Below are positions 10,581 through 20,305 of a stretch of DNA of 64,000 bases, one piece after another (the first letter of the stretch is position 1; each line of letters opens with the position of its first letter). The notes below the pieces were generated by a model that saw nothing but the letters and a program-made list of their open reading frames with translations, searched no databases and was not told the DNA's origin. The translations under genes were made by a program, and so were the position numbers. This DNA is from Symbiodinium natans (taxonomy: Eukaryota > Sar > Dinophyceae > Suessiales > Symbiodiniaceae). The DNA lies in contig CAJNDS010000502.1 of the NCBI GenBank assembly GCA_905221605.1, forward strand, positions 328,501-392,500, in the 5' to 3' direction.

Positions 10581-10678
10581 GAGATGTTCCCCCTTATGCT
10601 AACAGTCCGTAGTGGGGATTCTTATCGGGGATGCGTTTATTTCTAGTAAGGACTGTTAGTATAAAGGAGGTACACCCC
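10581..10678. mobile_element. MITE-like family 2, copy 1
   Basis: About 98 bp; left end GATGTTCCCCCTTATGCTAA, right end the inverse (TTAGTATAAAGGAGG), somewhat decayed. Other copies at 23827, 26578, 27555 and 62191. Confidence 0.7.
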
Positions 10679-10717
10679 ACGTGGTCAACCCGAAAATCAG
10701 CCAAATACGCTTGAAAG

Positions 10718-10774
10718 GCTACATCACGGACTACACGGCGGGAGAGGAGTTCATCAGCCGCGGGCCCAGTGAAG
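10718..10774 (+). CDS. Exon, GY-x-x-DY type
   Basis: 57 bp, phase 1 at both ends, reading YITDYTAGEEFISRGPSE between GAAAG|G and GAAG|GTTTTG. Same size class as the other (G/D)Y exons but lacks cysteine. Confidence 0.55.
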
Positions 10775-11027
10775 GTTTTGAGGAACGGACCCCGAAACCC
10801 TGACAGCGTTTAGGATGAGAGGTTAAGAGCTGAGGGCTTACGGTTCACTGCTTTAACCAGCAGCAGCAGCAGCAATTAGTCATCGCTGGTTGAGGCACAT
10901 TGTCGGATCCTAAAGCGGGCAGAGCCTTGACGGCGCCGCAGATTGACCTCACGAAGGTTGTGCCTTTGCGCGCCAAGCACAGGGGAATCAAGCTCAGAGG
11001 CAGTCCAAGCAGGGATGCTTTGGGCAG

Positions 11028-11059
11028 AGCATCGCGCCGAGTGCTTCCGCTACATGGGC
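11028..11059 (+). CDS. Possible exon with one cysteine
   Basis: Reads HRAECFRYMGQ after GGCAG. No donor before CCCTAAA repeats begin at 11097, so the limits are loose. Confidence 0.35.
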
Positions 11060-11093
11060 CAAAGAGCCCTGAACCCCAAGCCCGAAACCCGAA

Positions 11094-11150
11094 AAACCCT
11101 AAACCCTAAACCCTAAACCCTAAACCCTAAACCCTAAACCCTAAACCCCA
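11094..11150. repeat. CCCTAAA array
   Basis: Seven to eight perfect C-rich heptamers following the preceding island. Confidence 0.95.
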
Positions 11151-11274
11151 AAGTCTGAAGGATAGGAGAGTCTTGAGCTGCAGTGAGCGGGATCCCTTCC
11201 CTCTTCTTGGCCACCTTTGACTTTTCAAGAGCCTTCCCAGGATTGCGGTTGTTCAAGGCTTAACGTATTCAGGG

Positions 11275-11344
11275 AGTTTAGGGTTTAGGGTTTAGGGTTG
11301 AGGGTTTAGGGTTTAGGGTTTAGGGTTTAGGGTTTAGGGTTTAG
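11275..11344. repeat. TTTAGGG array abutting an exon
   Basis: Ten sense-oriented heptamers; the last TTTAG at 11340-11344 is the apparent splice acceptor of the exon that follows. Confidence 0.95.
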
Positions 11345-11400
11345 GAGATCTCTTACGGCACCCGTCATTGCAACGTATGCCTACCGAAAGCGGGGGACAA
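11345..11400 (+). CDS. Exon with CxxC, acceptor inside a telomere-like array
   Basis: 56 bp reading EISYGTRHCNVCLPKAGD. The acceptor GGTTTAG|G is array sequence and the donor is GACAA|GTTCAG. Confidence 0.6.
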
Positions 11401-12197
11401 GTTCAGCCCCTCAGTCCCTGGAGACCCACCCCCAAACGCCAAACCCCAAACCCTGAACCCCAAACCCCAAACCCTAAACCCCAAACCCCAAACCCTAAAC
11501 CCTGAACCCTGAACCCTGAACCCTAAACCCTAAACCCTAAACCCTAAACCCCTCACAGGTGGCGGGGTCGTTTCGGCCTCGAGCCCCTGCTTCCTCTCCA
11601 CCCAAAGCACTGCACCCTCGAAGACTTGAAATTAGGGTTTAGGGTTTAGGGTTTAGGGTTTAGGGGGCTTAGCCCTCAACCCCAAGAGCATGGAATCCAT
11701 ACGTCGTTCTCGCTTGCAGTGTCACCGAACTGCTTTGCACACTCTCCAGAAGCCCTAAACCCTGAAGCCCGAAACCGAATGCTCGGAGTCCTAAACGCCC
11801 CGAAGAGCGTGACCCCACAGCTGAGAAGCCCGAAGCGTCCGAACCTTAAAAGCCCAAAGCCCTACAACCTAAAACCCCAAAGTGCCCTCCACAAAGTACC
11901 TGTCAAGCCTGGGCTCCTTCAGCAGCTTCCCCCTCTACCAGGGCAACAGCCCTAATCCCTAAACCCTTACACCCTTAAAGCTTCAAACCCCCAAAACCCC
12001 TTGAACTCTTAGCCATAAACCTCAAATCCCCAAAACTCTAAAGGCTCAAACCCCCCAAACCCTTTTGAACCCACCCGAGAAGCCCTATGAACCCTACAAA
12101 CGCTACAAACCCCACGTGGTCCAATCGGGTTTGAGAAAAGCCTGAGTCTAAGTGACCCCCGAAACCCCAAACCCGTTAGTGCGGAGGGGCTCCGCAG
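11401..12197. other. Intron-like span of mixed arrays
   Basis: C-rich array at 11437-11550 with CCCCAAA and CCCTGAA variants, G-rich array at 11634-11664, then degenerate C-rich sequence. No exon recognised. Confidence 0.6.
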
Positions 12198-12246
12198 TGT
12201 GCAGAGGCGATCGGGAGGTGTGCGTGGCCTCCAATGCTACATGCCC
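12198..12246 (+). CDS. Exon with three cysteines
   Basis: Reads CRGDREVCVASNATC between CCGCAG|T and a GTGGCG donor. CVASNATC resembles CVSNEAVC at 3541, so it may be the segment just before a CPCG exon. Confidence 0.55.
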
Positions 12247-12858
12247 GTGGCGAAGCTTCTACTTCAGTGGCTATCGGTGTTAGCCTTTCCAGGGAGTTGC
12301 AGGCATTTAAGACGATTCGAACCCTGAACCCAAAAGCATAACCCTAAAGCCCAAAACCTACACTGCAAACACGCAGATTCCCGAGAACCGGGAACAGCCA
12401 ACTTATCCGCATCTTTCAGCGAAAGACATCTTCCAGGTCCATCTCAAACCCAGACCCGAAGCACCGCGTCGAAATCCCGAAGCCGAAGCCTCCAAAACTC
12501 CAATACTGCGGGGAAGAGCTTGTGGTCTGGGAGGTTTTACTGGGTTTAGCGTCCAAGATTTACAACCCTAGACCCTGAACCCTTAATCCGAACCCTAGCT
12601 TTACGGTTTATGGGAGTTGGGGAGTTTAAGAACCCCTAGTAGGCCCCTAAACCTCCCAAGGCCCTAAAACCTAAACCCTACACCGTAAACCCTCCACCCT
12701 CAACTCAAGGCTTAGGCCGCCCCCGCAGGGGAGGGGCGCTCGACCTCGATGGCGCAAGCCGACCCAGGTCGCTCGCCCGCCTCCCACAGCTCACCTAAGA
12801 AAGTAAAATGCCCCGCCTCCCTCACTCGGCTCCTGGCCGTCTGCACCCCACTGGCGAC

Positions 12859-12948
12859 TAAACCCTAAACCCTAAACCCTAAACCCTAAACCCTAAACCC
12901 TAAACCCTAAACCCTAAACCCTAAACCCTAAACCCTAAACCCTAAATT
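12859..12948. repeat. CCCTAAA array
   Basis: About 13 near-perfect C-rich heptamers; a further degenerate array at 13107-13200 leads into the next exon. Confidence 0.97.
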
Positions 12949-13227
12949 CCCACACCACCGTGATGAAAGAAGGAGTTTTGTGTAGGAGACAGGTGCCAGA
13001 TGGCCCTCCGCAAGCGGGCCAGAGCTGCTCTTCGCACCTCACGAAGCTTTCGAGCTTGTTCCAAAGCCTAACCTTCACAGCATCTACGCCCCATTACAGC
13101 AAACGCTAAACCCTAAACCCTAAACCCTAAACCCTACACCCTAAACCTTAAACCCTAAACCCTAAGCCCTAAGCCCTAAGCCCTCAAAGCCCTAAGCCCT
13201 AAACCCCCAAAGCTGTAAGCAGCCCAG

Positions 13228-13299
13228 GTGCGGCAAGAATACGCAGCGGTGCCCCGGCTCGGACGCTTGCCTCTTGCCGCGCCCTGGCTTGCGCGGACG
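13228..13299 (+). CDS. Exon, CGKN...C...C cysteine module
   Basis: Reads CGKNTQRCPGSDACLLPRPG between CCCAG|G and a GTTGGT donor. CGKNT parallels CPCGKNT at 14659. If the acceptor is upstream, CKQPR precedes it in frame. Confidence 0.65.
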
Positions 13300-13675
13300 G
13301 TTGGTTCTTGGGTCCTCAAGGGTTCAGGGTTGCGGGAGGGGAAGGGTGGCCCTAAACCCGAAACCCTAGGGTTTGGGGGAGGATTTAGGAAATTTGAGCT
13401 CATGTAGTGGGATTTTGGGTCTCGGGCTTGGGCTTTGGGGGTTCAGGGCTTTGGCGGGGGAGAAGGGGGGGATTAGGCGTTGCTTGGGAGGGGTTAGAAG
13501 CGGCTTTTGAGGGATGTGGCTCCCGGTTGTCCTCAACCCTCAGGCCCAATCGTCGAGTTGCGCAGAACATCCCGGCCTCGAAGCCCTAAACCCTAAACCC
13601 TAAACCCTACACCCTAAACCCTAAACCCCCAACCCCCTAAACCCAAAGCCCTAAACCCTAAAACCGCTCATCCAG

Positions 13676-13727
13676 GTCAAGCACGGCCATTGTCTGCCCT
13701 TGCGGCGAGGCAGAGCAGCAATGCGAC
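13676..13727 (+). CDS. Exon, CPCG-type cysteine module
   Basis: Reads SSTAIVCPCGEAEQQCD between ATCCAG|G and a GTGCTG donor. Canonical CPCG-x-x-x-QQC spacing as at 3541. Confidence 0.7.
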
Positions 13728-13772
13728 GTGCTGGATTACACAACAACAGGCTCAAGGGAGTTTGAAATGCAC

Positions 13773-13893
13773 CCTTTAGGGTTTAGGGTTTAGGGTTTAG
13801 GGTTTAGGGTTTAGGGTTTAGGGTTTAGGGTTTAGGGTTTAGGGTTTAGGGTTTAGGGTCCAACCCCAAACCCTAAACCCTAAACCCTAAGGG
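13773..13893. repeat. Inverted pair of telomere-like arrays
   Basis: Twelve TTTAGGG units switch to CCCCAAA/CCCTAAA units near 13860: a potential long hairpin in the transcript. Confidence 0.95.
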
Positions 13894-13990
13894 TCACCTA
13901 AAGCCCTAAGTACCCCTGAAGCCTAAACCCACAACTTAACCCCTGAAGCCCCAACCCTTGAGCCGCCCAAAGCACTTATGACGTCCTCAG

Positions 13991-14053
13991 CCTTTGGCCC
14001 GACGTGGGCATGTGGAGTGTGAGCTGAATTACGGCCACGTCTGCGTCAAGCCA
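13991..14053 (+). CDS. Exon with two cysteines
   Basis: 21 codons from CCTCAG|C to a GTATGT donor, reading PLARRGHVECELNYGHVCVK. The donor is a strong consensus. Confidence 0.6.
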
Positions 14054-14658
14054 GTATGTTTTGCAATTTCAGATGATGCGAAACTGGGCGTTCCATGTAG
14101 ATCAACCCCCATGACCGGTCGGGCTCAGGGTCTCGGGCCTATGCACTTCAAGGTTCATGGGTAGTTAACCACCCTGGTTAAGGTCGGCACATAACTGCCC
14201 ATTCTCATGAACACTAGCTATGCCTGCCCGAAACCCGAAACCCTCGGTAAGGCACATCCCCCACGTGCGCGTTGATGGCGCTTTTCGGTTTACAGGTTGG
14301 AGACCCATGCCCGGCAGGTTGCTTGGGGAAGCACATCCTAAACGCATCTAAACGCCAAGCCCCACGCTGTAAGACCTACGACGCGTTATTTCCTAAAGGT
14401 GACTGGGGAAAGTGATGGATAGGTCCAGGGCTTGCAAGAGGCAGCTAACATCGATGGAATGAGGATGAAGCCAGGGCTACTTAAACGTTCATCGGCAGCT
14501 ATACATACGATACAACATTCTGTTACGAAAAGGGTTGCAAGCTTTGTTTCTACGTCTTAAAAGCTAGCTACTAACCCTCAAGTAGACCCTAAAGCCGTAA
14601 ATAGCACTCTAGCCCCACAAGCCCTGTGAATGACCCTGTGAATGAGCCAAGCGGCAAG

Positions 14659-14741
14659 GCAAGAAGTCGAACATCACCACGCAGTGCGTGAACAAAGGCA
14701 TCAAATGCCCCTGCGGCAAGAACACGCCCCTCCCGCTGCAG
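14659..14741 (+). CDS. Exon, CPCG-type cysteine module
   Basis: After GCAAG|G it reads KKSNITTQCVNKGIK then CPCGKNTPLPLQ. NIT is a potential glycosylation site. CVNKGIKCPCG matches the CVSNEAVCPCG spacing at 3541. End approximate: GA repeats start at once. Confidence 0.65.
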
Positions 14742-14812
14742 CACAGAGAGCGAGAGAGAGAGAGAGAGGGAGAGGGAGAGGGAGAGAGAGAGAGAGAGAG
14801 CGAGGGGAGAAA
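14742..14812. repeat. (GA)n microsatellite
   Basis: GAGAGA runs with GGGAGA interruptions directly after the exon. Confidence 0.95.
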
Positions 14813-15317
14813 AAAAGGTACTCTGAAAACCTCAACAAACTACTTCAATGCGTGTTATACTACTTCTAGTAGCAAGAATCAAATTGCTAAGCAGAATAAC
14901 ATCGCAATAAATTGTTGATGTTGTGGCATAGCAATCAGAATGATTGTGCGGAGCAAGGCAGGGGCGGAGGGGCGCTGAGCGGCAGTCTCCGGGGATGATG
15001 GTTGCGATGTTTGTTTCTAGAGCGGCTCTCAACCCAGGCTGACCTGTGCAGATCCCAATGACCTTCGGCTGCATATGTTTTGATGTTTTTTGGGGTCCTT
15101 TTGGGGGGTGTTTGAGGATTAGCGTATCAGCCCATGGCGAGTGGCATCTCTGAGGTGCATATCCTACTTGGAAGGCGTGGGCAGTTCCACGAGGAAGTAG
15201 GGGCTTTAAGTAGCTTCATGAGATCGACTCGGGAGAAGAGTAGACAACACGGGAAACCTTAAACCCGACACCATAAACCAGACACAGAGGCGGGGGACGG
15301 TGCCTTGGCCTTCTGAG

Positions 15318-15413
15318 GATGCCGAAGCCGACATCTGCACTCCGAAATACAGCGGCTGCCTGGCTCTGTGCTTCCGAGGGCTTAAAAAACTCAAGCGCCT
15401 GAAGAAATGCTTT
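15318..15413 (+). CDS. Exon-like, cysteine module with basic tail and stop
   Basis: After TCTGAG|G it reads DAEADICTPKYSGCLALCF then RGLKKLKRLKKCF, followed by TAG at 15414. No GT donor before the stop, so this could be a terminal exon or be trimmed by a non-GT donor. The KKLKRLKK stretch is strongly basic, unlike the other modules. Confidence 0.5.
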
Positions 15414-15590
15414 TAGAAGCCCCCCTTGGTTATCTTCGGGTTTATGGTGTGGGAGAGTTGCCACATTTCTCCACACATGTCTAATGTCTCACAACCATAT
15501 TCAATCACAATCTACCCATTCCGGTGAACCAGAGGCCCCTAGAACCTCGACTTCCCCAAGCCCGCAAACCGCAAAACACAGTCAAGCCCG

Positions 15591-15728
15591 ACTTGGAGAC
15601 TTATGAACCTATTACAACTGTACTTATAACTGTAAACTCTAACCATATTCGGGCACTTAAGGGGCTCAGAAGTAGTGGGATCGAAGTACAGCTCGAGTTG
15701 GTTAGAAAGTACCCTGAAGCTCCAAGTA
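15591..15728. mobile_element. MITE-like family 1, copy 3
   Basis: Diverged copy, about 138 bp, ends ACTTGGAGACTTATGAACC and CCTGAAGCTCCAAGT; keeps the central GGGCACTTAAGGGGCT. Confidence 0.75.
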
Positions 15729-15817
15729 GCACCTTGCAAAGACTTCGGCTGCCCAGCAGGACCTTATTCCCCTTGGGTTTAGGGTTTAGGGTTTAGGGTT
15801 TAGGGTTTAGGGTTTAT

Positions 15818-15921
15818 TGAAATTATTAAGGGTTCAGGTCCGGGGAAGTTTCGAGGAAAGTTTCGAGGAGTTTCAAGGAGTTTCAAGGAGTTTCTGTTTT
15901 TGGATTTTCTTAATAATTTCA
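15818..15921. repeat. Short inverted repeat around AGTTTC tandem units
   Basis: TGAAATTATTAAG at 15818 is the exact inverse of CTTAATAATTTCA at 15909. Between them lie four or five GAGTTTC(A/G)AG units. TTTAGGG arrays flank both sides. Confidence 0.7.
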
Positions 15922-16079
15922 AGTTACAGGGGGCTTGAGGGTTTAGGGTTTAGGGTTTAGGGTTTAGGGTTTAGGGTCAGGATCCCTGAGACACAACGGA
16001 GCCTCATGCAGTGGAGCTGAAGACCCCGAGGCATCGCCTACATCTCAGAGGGGCTTCCGAAAATACACCATCGAAAAGT

Positions 16080-16187
16080 ACTAAACCCTAAACCCTTAAA
16101 CCCTTAAAACCCTAAACCCTAAACCCTAAACCCTAAACCCTAAACCCTAAACCCTAAACCCTAAACCCTAAACCCTAAACCCTAAAC
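16080..16187. repeat. CCCTAAA array
   Basis: About 14 C-rich heptamers ending four bases before the next exon. Confidence 0.97.
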
Positions 16188-16190
16188 GAG

Positions 16191-16278
16191 ATTCAACACA
16201 TCATCCAAAAGTGCCCCGGCGGAGAAGAGTTCACAAAAAAAGAAGCACTGCAGGCAAGCTTACCTGCTCGGATGGGAG
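16191..16278 (+). CDS. Exon with strong GTAAGC donor
   Basis: Reads IQHIIQKCPGGEEFTKKE then ALQASLPARMG, between ACGAG|A and GGAG|GTAAGC. Only one cysteine. The upstream CCCTAAA array gives a C-rich tract before the acceptor. Confidence 0.6.
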
Positions 16279-16316
16279 GTAAGCCCTAGTCGGAGCTTTT
16301 CGCAAGATTCCGAACT

Positions 16317-16392
16317 TAGGGGTACCTTATTATTAGAAGGGAATCCTACTATTTGGGGGTCTATACTGGGTCCCTTATTTTCGTAAACCCCC
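16317..16392. mobile_element. Dispersed element family 3
   Basis: GGGGTACCTTATT start, central GAATCCTACTATTTGGGGG and TATTTTCGTAAACCCCC end; in the opposite orientation to the 4671 copy as far as the centre shows. Confidence 0.45.
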
Positions 16393-16482
16393 AGTTTCTA
16401 CCGAAATAGGGCCCTAAAACCCCCCAACCCCTTAGCTTAGCGCCAAAACCGAATCCAAAAGGCCCACCCGTACAGCGACCAG

Positions 16483-16548
16483 GATCGATCCTCAACAGCT
16501 GCCCCAAGCCCTGCACGCCGTCGCAGGATTTCTTCAGAGAGCCCGAAA
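16483..16548 (+). CDS. Exon, CPKPC type
   Basis: After ACCAG|G it reads SILNSCPKPCTPSQDFFREP. CPKPCTPSQ parallels CPVYCTDEQ at 4981. No donor recognised. Confidence 0.55.
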
Positions 16549-18164
16549 AGCCCTAAACCCTGAACCCGAAACCCTAAACCCTAAACCCTAAACCCTGAAC
16601 CCTGAACCCTGACTCCCAAACCCCATCTTTGACTCGTTCGGGGGAGGGGGAGGGGTGGCCGATCTTGCTCGACCGCAGGGCTTAGGCGGCTTCAGTTGCC
16701 CTGCGGTTGCTTCCTCTTCTTGGCCCTAGGGTCCCCCCTAAGCCCGACATAAAACCCTAGTGACTCCTAAACCCTGGTAGCCCCAAACCCTGAAGCCAAC
16801 CTATATGTTGTGCTGTTGGGGGGGGAGGAAACCTGAAGTCAAGGCTTCCAGGGTCTTGGGTTTGGGGTTGGACCCTAAACCCTAAACCCTAAGCACTAAA
16901 CCCTAAACCCTAAACCCTAAACCCTAAACCCTAAACCCTAAACCCTAAACCCTAAACCCTAAACCCTAAACACTCAGGGAAGGGGCCGGAGCCAGCCTCC
17001 CAAAGTTACTAGCTGCTAGGAGGGGTTGTCCGCCTTGCAATGTGCTAATGTATTTTGTTGTATTTTAGTTAATTAGCTGTTGTTTTCTCACATGTTTACT
17101 TGTATCGTGTCGATCAATCCTTCCAGCCTTGAAAGCATTTTTTCGCAGGTACCCGATTCCCTACTGAGAACCAGCTAAGTGAACCCTAAGTGGCGCGTCG
17201 ACCCTGTGCTTAGCGCAAAGAATGCTGCGTAAACCTGCCCATGCTCAGGGAATATAACCCCAAAACCCTAAACCCGAAAATTCAAGATCGACCATAAACC
17301 CTACATTCCGAACCCTTGCACCCACAGTTTCTTTCAAACTTGAATGATGACAGGAGTTGGTTCAGGGTTTAGGATTCTCTGGTTCACGCATGGAAATTCA
17401 TCAGCAATAGCCTACACCCCTAGATCACCCCTGTGAAGTTGAACTGCCCTAGATGCCCAGTCTAGCTGAGGAGGCCGAACCTGTAAAAGGACACGCAACT
17501 CCATGAAAAAAGAAGGCTTAAGCCCCCCTGGACCCCTAAACCTCTCCTGCCCCCCCCCCCCCCCCCCCAGGAGGCAACCGGTAACCGCACCTGCATCCAG
17601 CGCCTGGGCTTGCGTCAGGCTCCTTAACGGGGCTTTGAGGATGTGCCGAGCGGTTTTGGAGAACTCTAAGCGTTTGACACCCTACATGGCCTCTACCCTT
17701 AACCCCAAATTTCCCAAAAGAAGCCCCATAAACCCCTAGACTCTCCCCCTGAGCCCCTAAGGTCCACAAACCGCCACTTAAGCCCTACAAACTCCGGGGT
17801 AAGCCCTTGGGGTACTTTTCCAGTGTTCTCCCTTTACTCAAAACCCCTCATCGTACCGAAGCCCTGAAAAACCCTCTGAAAGAACCTAATCGACCCTAAG
17901 CCCTAAGCCCTAAGCCCTAAACCCCAATCCCACGCCATGCCCAGGACGCACCTTTCAGACTCGGGCGACTTCGTCTCCGAAACGATCAGCCCCCCGGAAG
18001 GAATCTTTAGGCCCAGAGCTCTGCTCCTGGCCCTAAGAACGCGTAAGGCGCGGAAATTCATCCAGACGGCAGGCGATGAAAAAGCATCACACTGACCATG
18101 GCGTAGATTCCCAGTTTTCAGATCCTGCTCTCCAAGACCTTCAGCCCCGGCTTCCAATTTTCAG
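16549..18164. other. Long intron-like span
   Basis: Arrays at 16553-16615 and 16874-16970, a C20 homopolymer at 17550-17569 and degenerate C-rich sequence. A weak island near 17590 can read NRTCIQRLGL but lacks clear edges. Confidence 0.5.
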
Positions 18165-18240
18165 GCTGCGTGCCGCCGGCCAACTGCCTGGCGGGCCAGA
18201 ACATGCAGAAGTGCCACCTTGCCTCGGATTTCCAAGGGTT
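18165..18240 (+). CDS. Exon with CxxxxxC and QKC
   Basis: After TTTTCAG|G it reads CVPPANCLAGQNMQKC then HLASDFQGF. G-Q-N-x-Q-K-C resembles the G-x-N-A-Q-Q-C of the CPCG exons with CPCG lost. End uncertain. Confidence 0.55.
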
Positions 18241-18740
18241 TGAGGCCCACCTAAGCCCCAATCCCCCGGCCACCCCAACAAAAAGCAGGGAGAGGAAGCC
18301 CAAGCGCAGGGCCTTAACCCCTGCGCACCCTATGTGCGCTAAGCCCTTCAAGCCCCCTTAGTCGCCCTGAGCCCTTCAACACCTTTCCGGATTTTTGGGA
18401 GTTGGAGTTTGGGAGCCACCAAATACCTTCAGCACCCAAAAGGGACCTAAGCCCAAACACTCTAAGCCCTAAACCCTAAGCCTTCTGCCGTTAAGAGTTT
18501 GGAAACCCTAAAGCCCTAAACCCTAAACCTTCGCACCATGAAGCCCAAAAACCTAGAACCCCTGCCCTAAAGTCCCTAAAGTCTCAAAAAGGCCTAAACC
18601 CTGTATCCTGAACCGTAAGCCCTCTGGCCGTCTCCGACGTCGCAACTCCTTGAACTCAGTATAGGGTTTGGGGCTTTGGGGGGTTTTAGGGTTTCAAGCC
18701 TTTGGGGTTTTGAAGGCTTTAGGGCATTAGTCGGATGGTG

Positions 18741-18890
18741 TCTAAGGGTAGCTACATGGCCGCTTCATATGGTCCCCCTTACCTCGTTTAATGTGTTCTG
18801 ACGTATGGGCCTTGGGTTGCATAGGGTATACAAAGGGATCCCCTTTGAAGCCCCCCATATGAAGGGGCCATGTAACTACCCCTTATTAGA
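18741..18890. mobile_element. MITE-like family 4, 150 bp hairpin
   Basis: Ends TCTAAGGGTAGCTACATGGC and its near inverse GCCATGTAACTACCCCTTAT; the two arms match over about 38 bp. A partly similar GGGTATATAAGGGG core sits near 1050. Confidence 0.7.
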
Positions 18891-18894
18891 CCCT

Positions 18895-20035
18895 AGACCC
18901 TAGACCCTAAACCCTAAACCCTAAACCTTAAACAAGATGGATATGGCAAAAACAAATGGGTTTCAGGGTTTGGGGCCCAGCCAGCTGCTGAGGCCTGTCC
19001 GGTGCGCACGTCCCGGTTTGGAAGCAATGCAAGGTCAGCTCATGCTTGTTTGGGGTGCGGGGGTGTGGGGGTTTACGGTTTAGGCTTTAGGGTTTAGGGT
19101 TCAGGGTTCAAGGTTCAGGGTTTGGGGCTTGGGGCTTATGGTTTAGAAGATGAAGGAGGGCTGCTAGGACTGTCTTGTGCCCGCGGTCTGATGTGTGATG
19201 TTGCTACGCTTTTCCAATAGTGCGTTCCACACTCAGTTGGGTTATGCCAGCGTAGACCCTAGACTGTGAGAGACCATGTGGAAACGCAAGAGCAGTCTAA
19301 CGGTCCAACAAACATACGCCAAGAGCACTCCAGACAATATTCCATTGGCACTTGAACAACATCCCTCAAGAGAACTCCAAGAGCTCATGCCTCACAGGGG
19401 CACGAAAGAGCGACCTAGAGCCACGTGAGCTCCAGACGTCCTCCGCGTACTGCCCTTGTACTACAAAAGTCGACTTTCGAGCATACAGACTGGACCTCCG
19501 GACTTCCTCAGCGCACTATGCTTGTACTCGACTTTCGAGCCACAGTGCTTGGGACGTCCTCGGCGTACGACGTTTGTTGTATGAAATGTCGACATTCGCC
19601 TCGGCGTACTGCGTTTGTACAAAAAGGAGGCCCATCAGAGCTCCGGATGTCCTCCAAGCACACCAAAAGCCACCACAGTTTCGCACTTCCTGAGCCCCGA
19701 CGTCCGAAAGCGACGACAGTTTCACATATCGCGAACCCATACGGTACATCTGACGCGCTCGAGTGGCGCAGCTTGTTGGCACGCTAGGGGACCGTGGATT
19801 CGAGCATGGCACAATTGCCCCAAAAGCAAGCCATTCCAACACCTTTCAGCCGCTAAGTCACTCAACCACCAAGCCACAATCTCCCTTGAGCAGTTAGGGC
19901 CTTAACCCCTCAGCCCCTGAGGGTAAACCCCCAAACCCTCGGCCCCAAAAAGCCTAAGTCCCGATAAGCCCTAAGCCCTAAGCCCTAAGCCCTAAACCCT
20001 ATAAACCCTAAACCCTAAAGCCCCGAAAGCCCGAG
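18895..20035. other. Span with arrays and a 60-70 bp tandem repeat
   Basis: CCCTAAA and CCCTAAG arrays at the edges. Between 19421 and 19640 a degenerate tandem repeat built on GACGTCCTCxGCGTAC and TTGTAC...GTCGACTTTCGAG gives overlapping false ORFs in several frames. Confidence 0.6.
19763..19806 (+). other. tRNA-like A-box/B-box remnant (possible SINE head)
   Basis: TGGCGCAGCTTGTTGG fits the polymerase III A-box pattern and GATTCGAGC resembles a B box 33 bp downstream. Spacing is about 10 bp short for a full tRNA and no anticodon arm folds, so not a functional tRNA. Confidence 0.3.
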
Positions 20036-20084
20036 GACCTGTACAACGTGGGAGGCAGCAACGCCTCGGCGGCCGTAGCCAGTG
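20036..20084 (+). CDS. Exon, Ser/Ala-rich
   Basis: Reads DLYNVGGSNASAAVAS between CCGAG|G and AGTG|GTGAGC, a near-perfect donor. NAS is a potential N-glycosylation site. No family recognised. Confidence 0.6.
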
Positions 20085-20129
20085 GTGAGCAGCAGACGTC
20101 CAAAGTGCCCCTTGAGCCAGGTTAGGGTG

Positions 20130-20305
20130 TTTAGAGTCTTTAGAGTCTTTAGAGTCTTAAGAGTATTTAGGGTATTTAGGGTATTAAGAGTGTTTAAGTA
20201 TTTCGAGTGTTTAGCGTATTTAGAGTATTTTCAGTATTTACAGTGTTTAGAGTATTTAGAGTATTTCGCGTATTTGGAGTATTTAGAGTGTTTAAGTATT
20301 TAGAG
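20130..20305. repeat. 9-mer variant array (TTTAGAGTA type)
   Basis: Units of TTTAG plus AGTA, AGTG or GGTA in tandem; the 9-base period keeps a frame open (repeated EYLEYF-like residues). Judged non-coding. Confidence 0.8.

Larger units (their letters stand above)
274..18240 (+). other. Multi-exon gene for a cysteine-rich modular protein (exon cluster, incomplete 5' end)
   Basis: About 25 short open islands on this strand share a cysteine-rich vocabulary: CPVxC followed by DE, CY(P/S), (G/D)Y-x-x-x-G, and CPCGxNA followed by C. The order repeats along 18 kb, as expected for tandem modules split over three or four exons each. Cysteine density suggests a secreted or surface protein held by disulfides; this is inference. 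I recall similar modules in large predicted dinoflagellate proteins but can assign no named domain. The first exon seen is already mid-module, so the start lies upstream. The end is uncertain; the stop after 15413 is one alternative. Confidence 0.6.
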
